Origin: an uncultured Oscillospiraceae bacterium
GTDB taxonomy: Bacteria; Bacillota; Clostridia; Oscillospirales; Oscillospiraceae
Assembly (NCBI GenBank): GCA_900768135.1
Contig: CAAGBT010000043.1
Location: 1-13,856, forward strand
DNA length: 13,856 bases
Reading direction: 5' to 3'
Below the pieces are notes generated by a model. It saw only the letters and a program-made list of their open reading frames with translations, ran no database searches and was not told the DNA's origin. Each line of letters begins with the position of its first letter. Within the stretch, counting starts at the first letter, position 1. The position numbers and the translations under genes were made by a program. Of this stretch, positions 1 through 6,318 are shown piece after piece.

Positions 1-315
1 AACGCGGCCGTGATACAGGTAACCGCCGCGGTCGAAAACGACCGTGTCGATGCCCTTGGCCTTGGCGCGCTCGGCGATCAGCTTGCCGACCGCACGGGCG
101 GCAGCCTTGTTGCTGCCGTTGCCTTCGATCGCCTTGTCCAGGGAGGAGGCGGCGACCAGCGTGTTGCCGGCGACATCGTCGATAATCTGGGCGTAGATGT
201 TCTTTTCGCTGCGGAAAACGTTCAGGCGGGGTCTCTCGGGAGTGCCGGAGATCTTCGCGCGGACTCTCTGATGGCGCTTGATGCGCTGCGCATTGGTATC
301 GGGTCTTTTAATCAT
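1..315 (-). CDS. rplR: 50S ribosomal protein L18, 3' end cut by window
   Basis: L18 binds 5S rRNA with L5 and helps dock it on the 23S rRNA central protuberance. The visible 105 codons begin MIKRPDTNAQRIKRHQRVRA and contain the family pattern RPRLNVFRSEKNIYAQIIDD and a late DTVVFDRGGYLYHGRV, which is the typical L18 core. Family members are about 120 residues, so roughly the last 15 are outside the window. The start ATG at 315 sits 18 bp after the rplF stop and is preceded by TAAGGAGGTG, a near-perfect ribosome binding site. Gene order (L6 then L18) is that of the spc operon; S5 would be expected next, beyond position 1. Confidence 0.97.
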   Translation of the reverse strand, partial: MIKRPDTNAQRIKRHQRVRAKISGTPERPRLNVFRSEKNIYAQIIDDVAGNTLVAASSLDKAIEGNGSNKAAARAVGKLIAERAKAKGIDTVVFDRGGYLYHGRV

Positions 316-333
316 ATTCGGCACACCTCCTTA

Positions 334-879
334 TTACTTCTTGGCACCGGTCTTACCGACCTTGCGGCGGATGACTTCGTCAGCATACTTGATGCCCTTG
401 CCCTTATACGGCTCGGGAGGACGCTTCTCGCGGACTTCTGCGGCGAACTGACCGACCTTCTGCTTGTCGCAGCCGGAGATGACGATCTGGTTCTGAGAGG
501 GAACCTCGATTGTGATGCCGTCGATCTCGGGAACTTCCACAGGATGGGAGTAGCCGATCGTCAGAACGAGCTTGTTTCCGTCCTTGGCGGCACGGTAGCC
601 AACGCCATTGACTTCAAGCGTCTTCTTGTAGCCATCGGTCACGCCGACGACCATGTTGTGCAGCAGCGCACGGGTCAGACCATGCAGCGCGCGGTTCTCC
701 TTCGCATCGTTGGGACGGGAAACGAGAATCTCAGCGCCTTCCTGCTTCAGGGTCATGCTGGGTTCAAGCTGCTGGGTCAGGGTACCCTTGGGACCCTTGA
801 CGGTGACAAGGTTGTTCTCCGCGATCGTCACTTCGACGCCGGCGGGGATCACAACGGGCATTTTACCAATTCTACTCAT
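334..879 (-). CDS. rplF: 50S ribosomal protein L6
   Basis: L6 sits near the factor-binding site at the base of the L7/L12 stalk and contacts 23S rRNA helix 97. The 181-residue product begins MSRIGKMPVVIPAGVEVTI, the usual L6 N-terminus, has the two repeated beta-rich domains, and ends with the L6 signature PEPYKGKGIKYADEVIRRK followed by a Lys-rich tail. Length matches the bacterial family (about 175-182). The start is preceded by GGAGGG and lies 15 bp after rpsH. It is a mid-operon gene with no promoter of its own visible. Confidence 0.98.
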   Translation of the reverse strand: MSRIGKMPVVIPAGVEVTIAENNLVTVKGPKGTLTQQLEPSMTLKQEGAEILVSRPNDAKENRALHGLTRALLHNMVVGVTDGYKKTLEVNGVGYRAAKDGNKLVLTIGYSHPVEVPEIDGITIEVPSQNQIVISGCDKQKVGQFAAEVREKRPPEPYKGKGIKYADEVIRRKVGKTGAKK

Positions 880-894
880 TGTTCTATACCCTCC

Positions 895-1290
895 TTACCA
901 CACGAATGCAAGGACTTCGCCGCCGATATGCGCCGCGCGAGCGTCCTTATCGGTCATAACGCCCTTGGAGGTGGAGACGATGGCAATACCGAGGCCGCGA
1001 AGCACGCGGGGCAGTTCGTCTGCGCCAACGTAAACGCGGAGACCGGGCTTGCTGACACGGCGCAGGCCGGTGATGACCTTGTCCTTGCCGTTGTACTTCA
1101 GGGTGATGTGGATCGTACCCTGCGTACCATCGTCAACGATCTGGTAGCTCTTGATGTAGCCCTCGTCCAGCAGGATCTGAGCGATGCTCTTCTTCATGTT
1201 GGAAGCGGGGACGTCCACGGTGTCGTGACGGGCACCGTTTGCGTTGCGGATGCGAGTGAGCATATCCGCAATGGGGTCAGTGATATGCAT
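895..1290 (-). CDS. rpsH: 30S ribosomal protein S8
   Basis: S8 is a primary 16S rRNA-binding protein of the central domain; in E. coli it is also the spc-operon translational repressor. The 131-residue product begins MHITDPIADMLTRIRNAN and carries the S8 signature GIAIVSTSKGVMTDKDAR in its last third, as expected. The start at 1290 has AGGAGG about 8 nt upstream. The unusual point is upstream: instead of the usual short gap after rpsZ there are 322 bp of hairpin-rich DNA (1291-1612), so translation of rpsH cannot be coupled to rpsZ by proximity. Confidence 0.98.
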   Translation of the reverse strand: MHITDPIADMLTRIRNANGARHDTVDVPASNMKKSIAQILLDEGYIKSYQIVDDGTQGTIHITLKYNGKDKVITGLRRVSKPGLRVYVGADELPRVLRGLGIAIVSTSKGVMTDKDARAAHIGGEVLAFVW

Positions 1291-1339
1291 AGTGTAAATC
1301 CTCCTGATTTAGAGTTACGGTCATTGACCGTTCAGGTCA

Positions 1340-1404
1340 CGAGGTATCAGTGCCAATTTGGAGCGATGCACCGCGTGCGGAGCACGCGTAATTGACACTG
1401 ACCT
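1340..1404. repeat. Hairpin module A with CGAGGTATC motif
   Basis: A 9-bp motif CGAGGTATC (1340-1348) leads into the stem TCAGTGCCAATT (1347-1358) paired with AATTGACACTGA (1390-1401). The single mismatch becomes G·U when read on the minus strand, the strand the operon is transcribed from. The apical part holds CGCGTGC-GGA-GCACGCG (1372-1388). The same 9-bp motif starts module B at 1480. Seen directly; function unknown. Confidence 0.6.
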
Positions 1405-1479
1405 TTCGCGATCCTTTATCGCCAGAACGTCCATATCGCAACGTTCGTGGTTATGAGTTTGTTTCGGAGGCTCAGGCTC

Positions 1480-1520
1480 CGAGGTATCGTGCGGTTGAAA
1501 AGCTTTTCAACCGCTGGTCC
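1480..1520. repeat. Hairpin module B: CGAGGTATC motif plus perfect 24-bp palindrome
   Basis: CGAGGTATC (1480-1488) is followed by a perfect palindrome at 1491-1514: GCGGTTGAAAAG followed directly by its exact complement, with AAGCTT at the centre. CTGGTCC follows, comparable to CTGACC after module A. The shared layout (same 9-mer, then an unrelated stem, then a similar closing sequence) suggests two diverged copies of one structural module whose stems have changed on both sides. Confidence 0.6.
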
Positions 1521-1530
1521 TTCTAAAGGA

Positions 1531-1609
1531 TTTTGTTCTCAGACGAGGCGGCAAGGCGAAGACGTACTTTGTGTACGTCGAGCCGCGCCAACGAAGTATG
1601 AGGGCAAAA
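1531..1609. repeat. 79-nt imperfect long-hairpin element
   Basis: The ends TTTTGTTCTCA (1531-1541) and TGAGGGCAAAA (1599-1609) pair over 11 positions, with two G·U wobbles when read on the plus strand. Inside, GCGGC (1548-1552) can pair with GCCGC (1582-1586), or GGCG with CGCC, and the tip is GACGTAC-TTTGT-GTACGTC (1561-1579). The whole stretch therefore folds as one rod, directly abutting the rpsZ stop codon. It has the look of a short dispersed palindromic element (REP/BOX/MITE-like); copy number cannot be seen here. It could also act as a transcript-processing or attenuation structure. Confidence 0.55.
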
Positions 1610-1612
1610 GAC

Positions 1613-1798
1613 TCAGAAGGAGGCCTTGCGAACGCCGGGGATCTCGCCCTTATAGGCCAGCTCGCGGAAGCAGATACGGCAGACGCCGTAGTCACGCAGA
1701 TAGGCGTGGGGGCGGCCGCAGATCTTGCAGCGGTTGTAGCGGCGGGTGGAGAACTTAGCAGGAGCCTGCTGCTTGAGAATCATAGATTTCTTAGCCAT
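1613..1798 (-). CDS. rpsZ: 30S ribosomal protein S14, type Z (zinc-binding)
   Basis: S14 assembles late into the 30S head. This 61-residue form has the zinc ribbon Cys24-x2-Cys27 and Cys40-x2-Cys43 (RCKICGRPHAYLRDYGVCRIC), which defines the short Zn-dependent C+ type; the longer C- paralogue lacks these cysteines. N-terminal MAKKSMILKQ and C-terminal PGVRKASF are typical. The start at 1798 is preceded by GTAGGAGG and lies 17 bp after rplE. Its TGA stop is followed within 4 bp by the long hairpin element. Some Firmicutes also carry a zinc-independent S14 elsewhere; that cannot be judged from this window. Confidence 0.97.
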   Translation of the reverse strand: MAKKSMILKQQAPAKFSTRRYNRCKICGRPHAYLRDYGVCRICFRELAYKGEIPGVRKASF

Positions 1799-1815
1799 TT
1801 TACATATCCTCCTAC

Positions 1816-2355
1816 TTAGCGTTCAAAGGGAGCGCCGACCAGCGTCAGCAGCTCGCGGGCCTCTTCGTCGGTCTGCGCGGTGGTGCAGATAACGATGTCC
1901 ATGCCGCGGATCTTGTCGATCTTGTCGTACTCGATCTCGGGGAAGATCAGCTGCTCCTTGACGCCGAGGGCATAGTTGCCGCGGCCGTCGAAGGCATTGG
2001 CGCTGATGCCGCGGAAGTCGCGGACACGGGGAAGCGCCACGTTGAAGAGACGATCGAGGAATTCCCACATCTTGTCGCCGCGAAGAGTGACCTTCGCACC
2101 GATGGGCATGCCTTCGCGCAGCTTGAAGTTTGCGATGTTCTTTCTGGACTTGGTGATGATCGCCTTCTGACCGGTGATAGCGGTCAGGTCGCGGACGACG
2201 GCGTCAAGAACCTTGGCGTTCTCCTTGGCCTCGCCGCAGCCAACGTTGACGACGACCTTCTCGATGCGGGGGATCTGCATGGTGGACTTATAACCGAACT
2301 TCTTGAAGAGAGCGGGTGCCACGTCTGCCTTATACTGTTCCTTCAGTCTTGCCAT
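1816..2355 (-). CDS. rplE: 50S ribosomal protein L5
   Basis: L5 binds 5S rRNA and forms intersubunit bridge B1b with S13. The 179-residue product starts MARLKEQYKADVAPALFKKF and carries the conserved KSRKNIANFKLREGMPIGAK segment around residues 69-88, then GRGNYALGVKEQLIFPEIEY and the closing MDIVICTTAQTDEEARELL. Length equals that of well-known Firmicutes L5 proteins. The start is preceded by AAAGGAGAG and lies 19 bp after rplX. Confidence 0.98.
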   Translation of the reverse strand: MARLKEQYKADVAPALFKKFGYKSTMQIPRIEKVVVNVGCGEAKENAKVLDAVVRDLTAITGQKAIITKSRKNIANFKLREGMPIGAKVTLRGDKMWEFLDRLFNVALPRVRDFRGISANAFDGRGNYALGVKEQLIFPEIEYDKIDKIRGMDIVICTTAQTDEEARELLTLVGAPFER

Positions 2356-2374
2356 TGTGTACTACTCTCCTTTC

Positions 2375-2686
2375 TTAAAGCTCGGCGCCGCAGTGCTTGC
2401 ACACGCGGGTCTTCTTGCCGCCCTCTACCTTGTGGGCAATGCGGGTGGCCTTGCCGCACTTGGGGCAGACGACCTGCACCTTGGAAGCGTACATCGCAGC
2501 CTCGCGCTGCACGATGCCGCCGGTCTCGCCCTGCTTGCGGGGCTTGACGTGGCAGGTCACCATGTTGATGCCCTCCACAACGACCTTGGCCTCGCTGGGA
2601 ACGGTGCCAAGCACCTTGCCCTGCTTGCCCTTGTCCTTACCGGACAGGACGATAACGGTATCGCCCTTTTTCACATTCATAGCCAT
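2375..2686 (-). CDS. rplX: 50S ribosomal protein L24 with C-terminal zinc ribbon
   Basis: L24 is an early assembly protein that binds the 5' domain of 23S rRNA. The 103-residue product has an N-terminal KOW domain (KKGDTVIVLSGKDKGKQGKV) and then MVTCHVKPRKQGETGGI, typical of the family. The C-terminus carries Cys74-x2-Cys77 and Cys96-x2-Cys99, an apparent zinc ribbon that proteobacterial L24 lacks but many Firmicutes L24 proteins keep. The start at 2686 (MAMNVKKG) is chosen because GGAGG is 9 nt upstream; the internal Met3 would be too far. It lies 14 bp after rplN. Confidence 0.97.
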   Translation of the reverse strand: MAMNVKKGDTVIVLSGKDKGKQGKVLGTVPSEAKVVVEGINMVTCHVKPRKQGETGGIVQREAAMYASKVQVVCPKCGKATRIAHKVEGGKKTRVCKHCGAEL

Positions 2687-2700
2687 TCTTCAAGCCCTCC

Positions 2701-3069
2701 TTAGACAACTTCCGGAGCCAGGGAGAGGATCTTGAGGAAGTCCTTCTCACGCAGCTCGCGAGCGACGGGCCCAAAGATACGGGTGCCGCTGGGGTTCTTG
2801 TCGTCCTTGATCAGGACCGCAGCATTCTCGTCGAAGCGGACATAGGTGCCGTCTTCGCGGCGGACGCCCTTGGCGGAGCGGACGATAACGGCCTTTACGA
2901 CCTCGCCCTTCTTGACCTGACCGCCGGGAGCAGCCTTGCGCACGGAAGCGACGATCACATCGCCGATGTTGCCGTACTTGCGGCCGGAGCCACCGAGAAC
3001 GCGGATGCACTTGATTTCCTTGGCACCGGTGTTATCGGCGACCTTCAGAAAACTTTCCTGCTGAATCAT
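2701..3069 (-). CDS. rplN: 50S ribosomal protein L14
   Basis: L14 forms intersubunit bridges with 16S rRNA and is the docking site of ribosome silencing factor RsfS in bacteria. The 122-residue product starts MIQQESFLKVADNTGAKEIK and contains the L14 signature region GDVIVASVRKAAPGGQVKKG, then RREDGTYVRFDENAAVLI and RIFGPVARELRE. Length is the family standard (122). It has an AAGGAGG ribosome binding site and a 15-bp gap after rpsQ. Confidence 0.98.
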   Translation of the reverse strand: MIQQESFLKVADNTGAKEIKCIRVLGGSGRKYGNIGDVIVASVRKAAPGGQVKKGEVVKAVIVRSAKGVRREDGTYVRFDENAAVLIKDDKNPSGTRIFGPVARELREKDFLKILSLAPEVV

Positions 3070-3084
3070 TGTTCCGGTACCTCC

Positions 3085-3348
3085 TTACTTAGCTTTTTCG
3101 ACGATCTCGACCACGCGCCAACGCTTGTCCTTGGACAGGGGGCGGGTCTCCATCACCTTGACGGTATCACCGATACCGCACGTATTGTTTTCATCGTGAG
3201 CCTTCAGCTTGTAGGTGCGGCCGACGATCTTCTTGTACAGGGGATGCGCCACGCGGTCAGCGATCGCAACGACGACGGTCTTGTCCATCTTGTCGGAAAC
3301 GACCTTGCCAACGCGGACCTTGCGGGAGGAAATTCTCTTCTCTTCCAT
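3085..3348 (-). CDS. rpsQ: 30S ribosomal protein S17
   Basis: S17 is a primary 16S rRNA-binding OB-fold protein of the 30S body. The 87-residue product carries GKVVSDKMDKTVVVAI near its N-terminus and the S17 signature GDTVKVMETRPLSKDKRW near its C-terminus. The start is placed at 3348 (MEEKRISSRK), not at the upstream in-frame ATG at 3369: GGAGGAG lies 7-8 nt before 3348, and family members start just before this segment. Only 1 bp separates it from the rpmC stop, so translation is probably coupled. Confidence 0.97.
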   Translation of the reverse strand: MEEKRISSRKVRVGKVVSDKMDKTVVVAIADRVAHPLYKKIVGRTYKLKAHDENNTCGIGDTVKVMETRPLSKDKRWRVVEIVEKAK

Positions 3349-3349
3349 G

Positions 3350-3541
3350 TTACTTCTCCTCCTTCTCACGGATCATGGTTTTGACTCGGGCAATGTCACG
3401 CTTGGTCTGGACGAGCTTCTGGGGGTTATCCAGCTGATTCGTCGCGTGCTGCATACGCAGCATGAACAGGTCCTTCTTCAGGGCGTCGAGCTTGGTGTTC
3501 AGCTCCTCAACGCTCATGGCACGAACTTCACTTGCCTTCAT
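3350..3541 (-). CDS. rpmC: 50S ribosomal protein L29
   Basis: L29 sits at the polypeptide exit tunnel, beside L23, at the trigger factor/SRP docking area. The 63-residue product begins MKASEVRAMSVEELNTKL, is helical, and contains LFMLRMQHATNQLDNPQKL and KRDIARVKTMIREKEEK, the normal L29 pattern. The ATG at 3541 is preferred over an in-frame GTG at 3550, because the family starts with MK-x-x-E(I/V)R and AGGTGA is correctly spaced before 3541. It starts 1 bp after the rplP stop, and its Glu/Lys-rich end encodes the rpsQ ribosome binding site. Confidence 0.95.
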   Translation of the reverse strand: MKASEVRAMSVEELNTKLDALKKDLFMLRMQHATNQLDNPQKLVQTKRDIARVKTMIREKEEK

Positions 3542-3542
3542 C

Positions 3543-3974
3543 TCATTCACCTACTTCCTGGGTCTCGGTCTCACGCTTGACGATCTTCGTCTTGATGGGC
3601 AGCTTGTGGCTGGCCAGACGGAGCGCTTCGCGCGCGATCTCATCGGAAACACCGGCGATCTCAAACATGATGCGGCCGGGCTTGACAACTGCCACCCAAT
3701 ACTCGGGCGAGCCTTTACCGGAACCCATACGGGTCTCGGCGGGCTGCTTGGTAACGGGCTTATCGGGGAAGATCTTGATCCAGACCTGGCCGCCGCGCTT
3801 GGTGTAGCGGGTCATGGCGACACGGGCCGCTTCGATCTGATTGCTGGTGATCCACGCGGGTTCGGTGGCCTGGAGGCCGTACTCACCATAAGTAATGGTG
3901 TTGCCGCGCGTGGCCTTACCGGTCATGCGGCCGCGCTGAACGCGACGATATTTTACTCTCTTCGGCAGAAGCAT
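3543..3974 (-). CDS. rplP: 50S ribosomal protein L16
   Basis: L16 binds near the A-site tRNA elbow and organises 23S rRNA helix 38/89. The 143-residue product starts MLLPKRVKYRRVQRGRMTGK, the standard L16 N-terminus, and has RGGQVWIKIFPDKPVTKQPA and the signature RMGSGKGSPEYWVAVVKPGR. Its ATG overlaps the rpsC stop by one base (TAATG), and its ribosome binding site GGAGG is inside the last codons of rpsC, so the two are translationally coupled. Confidence 0.98.
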   Translation of the reverse strand: MLLPKRVKYRRVQRGRMTGKATRGNTITYGEYGLQATEPAWITSNQIEAARVAMTRYTKRGGQVWIKIFPDKPVTKQPAETRMGSGKGSPEYWVAVVKPGRIMFEIAGVSDEIAREALRLASHKLPIKTKIVKRETETQEVGE

Positions 3975-4813
3975 TACTGTGCGCCTCCTTCCTTATTCTC
4001 CGGCTTGCGGAAGCCGCCCTGGGGACGGTTGCCGCCGTTGCGGTTGAAGCCGCCCTCGCGCTTCTGGAAGCCGCCCTGGCCATCGCGGCGGGGACGACGG
4101 TCTCCATCGCGGCGGGGACGGCGCTCGCGGCGCTCCTCGTAGGGCTTGGTGGTGTCCAGCGTGCGCGGGGTGGTGCGCAGCGTCTGGGTGAGGACCTCGC
4201 CCTTGTAGATCCAAACCTTCACGCCGATGCGGCCGAAGGTGGTCGCAGCCTCGGCAAAGCCGTATTCGATGTCGGCGCGGATGGTCTGCAGGGGGATGGT
4301 GCCTTCATGGTAGTGCTCAACGCCGGCGATCTCGCGGCCGCCGAGGCGGCCGGAGCAGCAGCACTTGATGCCCTTGGCGCCGGCGCGCATGGCGCGGCCC
4401 ATGGCATTCTTCATCGCGCGGCGGTGAGAGATACGCTTCTCGAGCTGCTGGGCAATGTTCTCGGCAACAAGCTGAGCGTTCATGTCCGGGGAGCGGACCT
4501 CGACGATGTTGAGCTTGACCTTCTTGCCGATCAGAGCCTCGACCGCCAGACGCAGCTTCTCGACCTCAGCGCCGTCCTTGCCGATGACCATGCCGGGGCG
4601 GGCGCAGTGAACGAAGAGCGTCACAACGTCGTTGCTGCGCTCGATCTCGATCTTCGGCACGCCTGCACCGTACAGGCTCTTCTTGACGAACTTGCGGATC
4701 TTGTTATCTTCAACGATCAGGTCGCCGACCTTCTCGTCTCTGGCATACCAGCGGGAGTCCCAGTCTTTGATGACGCCAACGCGCATGCCGTGGGGGTTAA
4801 CTTTCTGTCCCAT
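3974..4813 (-). CDS. rpsC: 30S ribosomal protein S3 with Arg/Gly-rich C-terminal extension
   Basis: S3 forms part of the mRNA entry tunnel and helicase site. The 279-residue product starts MGQKVNPHGMRVGVIKDWDS, has a KH domain (RPGMVIGKDGAEVEKLR, about residues 72-90), and the C-terminal S3 domain (GRLGGREIAGVEHYHEGTIP; YGFAEAATTFGRIGVKVWIY). Core S3 is about 215-225 residues. Here about 55 extra residues follow, rich in Arg/Gly/Asp and then Gly-Gly-Phe (RRPRRDG twice, GGFQKREGGF, GGNRPQGGFRK). The extension contains a 24-bp direct repeat (4081-4096 and 4105-4120), suggesting growth by slippage. Such basic, disordered tails on S3 occur in other Clostridia; this one is probably RNA-binding. 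Confidence 0.97.
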   Translation of the reverse strand: MGQKVNPHGMRVGVIKDWDSRWYARDEKVGDLIVEDNKIRKFVKKSLYGAGVPKIEIERSNDVVTLFVHCARPGMVIGKDGAEVEKLRLAVEALIGKKVKLNIVEVRSPDMNAQLVAENIAQQLEKRISHRRAMKNAMGRAMRAGAKGIKCCCSGRLGGREIAGVEHYHEGTIPLQTIRADIEYGFAEAATTFGRIGVKVWIYKGEVLTQTLRTTPRTLDTTKPYEERRERRPRRDGDRRPRRDGQGGFQKREGGFNRNGGNRPQGGFRKPENKEGGAQ

Positions 4814-4830
4814 AAAACTGTCTCCTCCCT

Positions 4831-5166
4831 TTAGTCTCTCTCCGCGACGGCGAGCGTCACATGAGAGGTTCTCTTGTTGATGCGGTAGCCGCGGCCCTTG
4901 CTGGCGGGGATCATGCGCTTGAGGATGGGGCCGGAAGTCGCGTAAACCTCGGACACATACAGCTTGGAGGAATCCATGCTGAAGTTGTTCTCGGCGTTGG
5001 CAACGGCGCTCTTGAGGAGCTTGACCATGGGTTCGGACGCAGCCTTGGGGGTCTGCATCAGAATCGCCATGGCAGTGGTGATGTCCTTACCGCGGATCAG
5101 GTCGCAGACGATCTGGACCTTGCGGGGAGAGATGCGGACATATCTCAGATAAGCTTTAGCTTCCAT
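4831..5166 (-). CDS. rplV: 50S ribosomal protein L22
   Basis: L22 lines the nascent peptide tunnel; its extended beta-hairpin forms the constriction with L4, a site of macrolide resistance changes. The 111-residue product begins MEAKAYLRYVRISPRKVQIV and ends with the hairpin and closing PASKGRGYRINKRTSHVTLA. The start at 5166 is chosen over an in-frame ATG at 5175, since AAGGAGA is only 2 nt from the latter but properly placed for 5166, and the length then matches the family. It has an 18-bp gap after rpsS. Confidence 0.97.
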   Translation of the reverse strand: MEAKAYLRYVRISPRKVQIVCDLIRGKDITTAMAILMQTPKAASEPMVKLLKSAVANAENNFSMDSSKLYVSEVYATSGPILKRMIPASKGRGYRINKRTSHVTLAVAERD

Positions 5167-5184
5167 ATTCTGCATTCTCCTTCC

Positions 5185-5448
5185 TTATTTGCTCTTGGCA
5201 TGGCCGCGGAACGTGCGGGTGGGAGCGAACTCGCCCAGCTTGTGACCGACCATGTCTTCCTGAACGTAAACAGGAACGTGCTTACGCCCGTCGTGGACAG
5301 CGATGGTGTGACCGACGAAGGAGGGGAAGATGGTGGAGCTGCGGCTCCAGGTCTTGAGGACCTTCTTTTCACCGGTCTTGTTCATTTCTTCGACTCGCTT
5401 GATAAGCTCAGGGGCAACAAACGGGCCTTTTTTGATGCTTCTGCTCAT
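5185..5448 (-). CDS. rpsS: 30S ribosomal protein S19
   Basis: S19 forms a complex with S13 in the 30S head and contributes to bridge B1a. The 87-residue product begins MSRSIKKGPFVAPELIKRVE and holds the S19 signature GHKLGEFAPTRTFRGHAK at its C-terminus. The usual RSSTIFPSFVGHTIAVHDG core is present. It is slightly shorter than the 91-93 typical of the family, with a trimmed basic tail. AGGAGG precedes the start; the gap after rplB is 19 bp. Confidence 0.98.
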   Translation of the reverse strand: MSRSIKKGPFVAPELIKRVEEMNKTGEKKVLKTWSRSSTIFPSFVGHTIAVHDGRKHVPVYVQEDMVGHKLGEFAPTRTFRGHAKSK

Positions 5449-5467
5449 TTTTTACATTGCCTCCTTC

Positions 5468-6304
5468 TTACTTATCGTTACGACGCTTGACGATGAACTT
5501 GTTCGTCGGGTTCTTCTTGGAGCGGGTCTTGTAACCCATAGCCGGCTTGCCCCACGGAGTCATGGGACCGGGATGGCCGACAGGACTCTTGCCCTCGCCG
5601 CCGCCGTGGGGGTGGTCGCAGGGGTTCATCACAGAGCCGCGGACGGTCGGGCGGACGCCCATGTGGCGCTTGCGGCCGGCCTTACCGATCTGAACGTTCT
5701 CGTGGTCGATGTTGCCGACCTGACCAATGACCGCCATGCAGTTGGTACGCACGATGCGAACCTCGCCGGACGGCATACGGATCTGAGCGTCGCCGTTCTC
5801 CTTCGCCATCAGCTGAGCGGACGTACCGGCGGAGCGGACGAGCTGAGCGCCCTTGCCGGGATGCATCTCGATGTTGTGGATGACCGTACCGACGGGGATA
5901 TTGGCGATGGGCAGGCAGTTGCCCGGCTTGATATCGGCCTCGGCAGAGGAGATGACCTTGTCGCCGGCCTTCAGGCCGACAGGAGCGATGATGTAGCGCT
6001 TTTCGCCATCCTCATATTCAACGAGGGCGATGAACGCGCTGCGGTTGGGATCGTACTCCAGGCGCAGGACGGTCGCGGGCATATCCATCTTGTCGCGCTT
6101 GAAGTCGATGATGCGGTACTTCTGCTTGTTGCCGCCGCCGTGGTGACGGACGGTGATGCGGCCGTAGCTGTTGCGGCCGGCGTGCTTTTTCAGAGGCTCG
6201 ACCAAGCTGCGCTCGGGCTTTGCCTTCTTATCGATCCCCTCGAAGGCGGACACAGTCATGTGACGGCGGGAGGGGGTTGTGGGCTTAAACGTCTTGATAG
6301 CCAT
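5468..6304 (-). CDS. rplB: 50S ribosomal protein L2
   Basis: L2 is a core protein near the peptidyl transferase centre, needed for subunit association. The 278-residue product begins MAIKTFKPTTPSRRHMTVSA, has the RNA-binding OB/SH3-like core, and carries the L2 signature VRGSVMNPCDHPHGGGEG including the conserved histidine of HPHGGGEG, then GRKSPVGHP-like GKSPVGHPGPMTPWGKP. Length is in the family range (273-280). AAGGAGG precedes the start; it follows rplW by 14 bp. Confidence 0.98.
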   Translation of the reverse strand: MAIKTFKPTTPSRRHMTVSAFEGIDKKAKPERSLVEPLKKHAGRNSYGRITVRHHGGGNKQKYRIIDFKRDKMDMPATVLRLEYDPNRSAFIALVEYEDGEKRYIIAPVGLKAGDKVISSAEADIKPGNCLPIANIPVGTVIHNIEMHPGKGAQLVRSAGTSAQLMAKENGDAQIRMPSGEVRIVRTNCMAVIGQVGNIDHENVQIGKAGRKRHMGVRPTVRGSVMNPCDHPHGGGEGKSPVGHPGPMTPWGKPAMGYKTRSKKNPTNKFIVKRRNDK

Positions 6305-6318
6305 TTTCTATTTCCTCC

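Larger units (their letters stand above)
1291..1612. other. 322-bp hairpin-rich insert between rpsZ and rpsH
   Basis: No convincing gene is present. The segment is almost entirely inverted repeats. In order on the plus strand: ACGGTCA/TGACCGT (1317-1331); a 12-bp stem 1347-1358/1390-1401 with one C/A mismatch (a G·U pair on the operon strand) enclosing a perfect 7-bp hairpin 1372-1388; GCGAT/ATCGC (1408-1422); GAACGT/ACGTTC (1425-1446); TCGGAG/CTCCGA (1464-1482); a perfect 24-bp palindrome (1491-1514); TCCTT/AAGGA (1518-1530); and a long hairpin (1531-1609). Every other junction downstream of rplC in this operon is 19 bp or less, so this is an insertion into, or an acquired control region within, the spc half of the operon. 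The ribosome binding site of rpsH (1301-1306) lies at its edge. Confidence 0.8.

Noticed and set aside
10..1395. Long plus-strand open frame (461 codons) at the left end
   Set aside because: It lies antisense to rplR, rplF and rpsH, has no ribosome binding site or family-like sequence, and is open only because GC-rich codon bias on the other strand removes stops.
1291..1612. Group II intron, tRNA or known riboswitch in the insert
   Set aside because: No intron domain V-like hairpin, no cloverleaf with a T-loop, and no riboswitch core that I recognise; too short for a mobile intron with an ORF.
1447..1758. Open frames on both strands inside the rpsZ-rpsH insert
   Set aside because: They run through the palindromes and into rpsZ in a wrong frame, lack ribosome binding sites, and give Arg/Gly low-complexity products.
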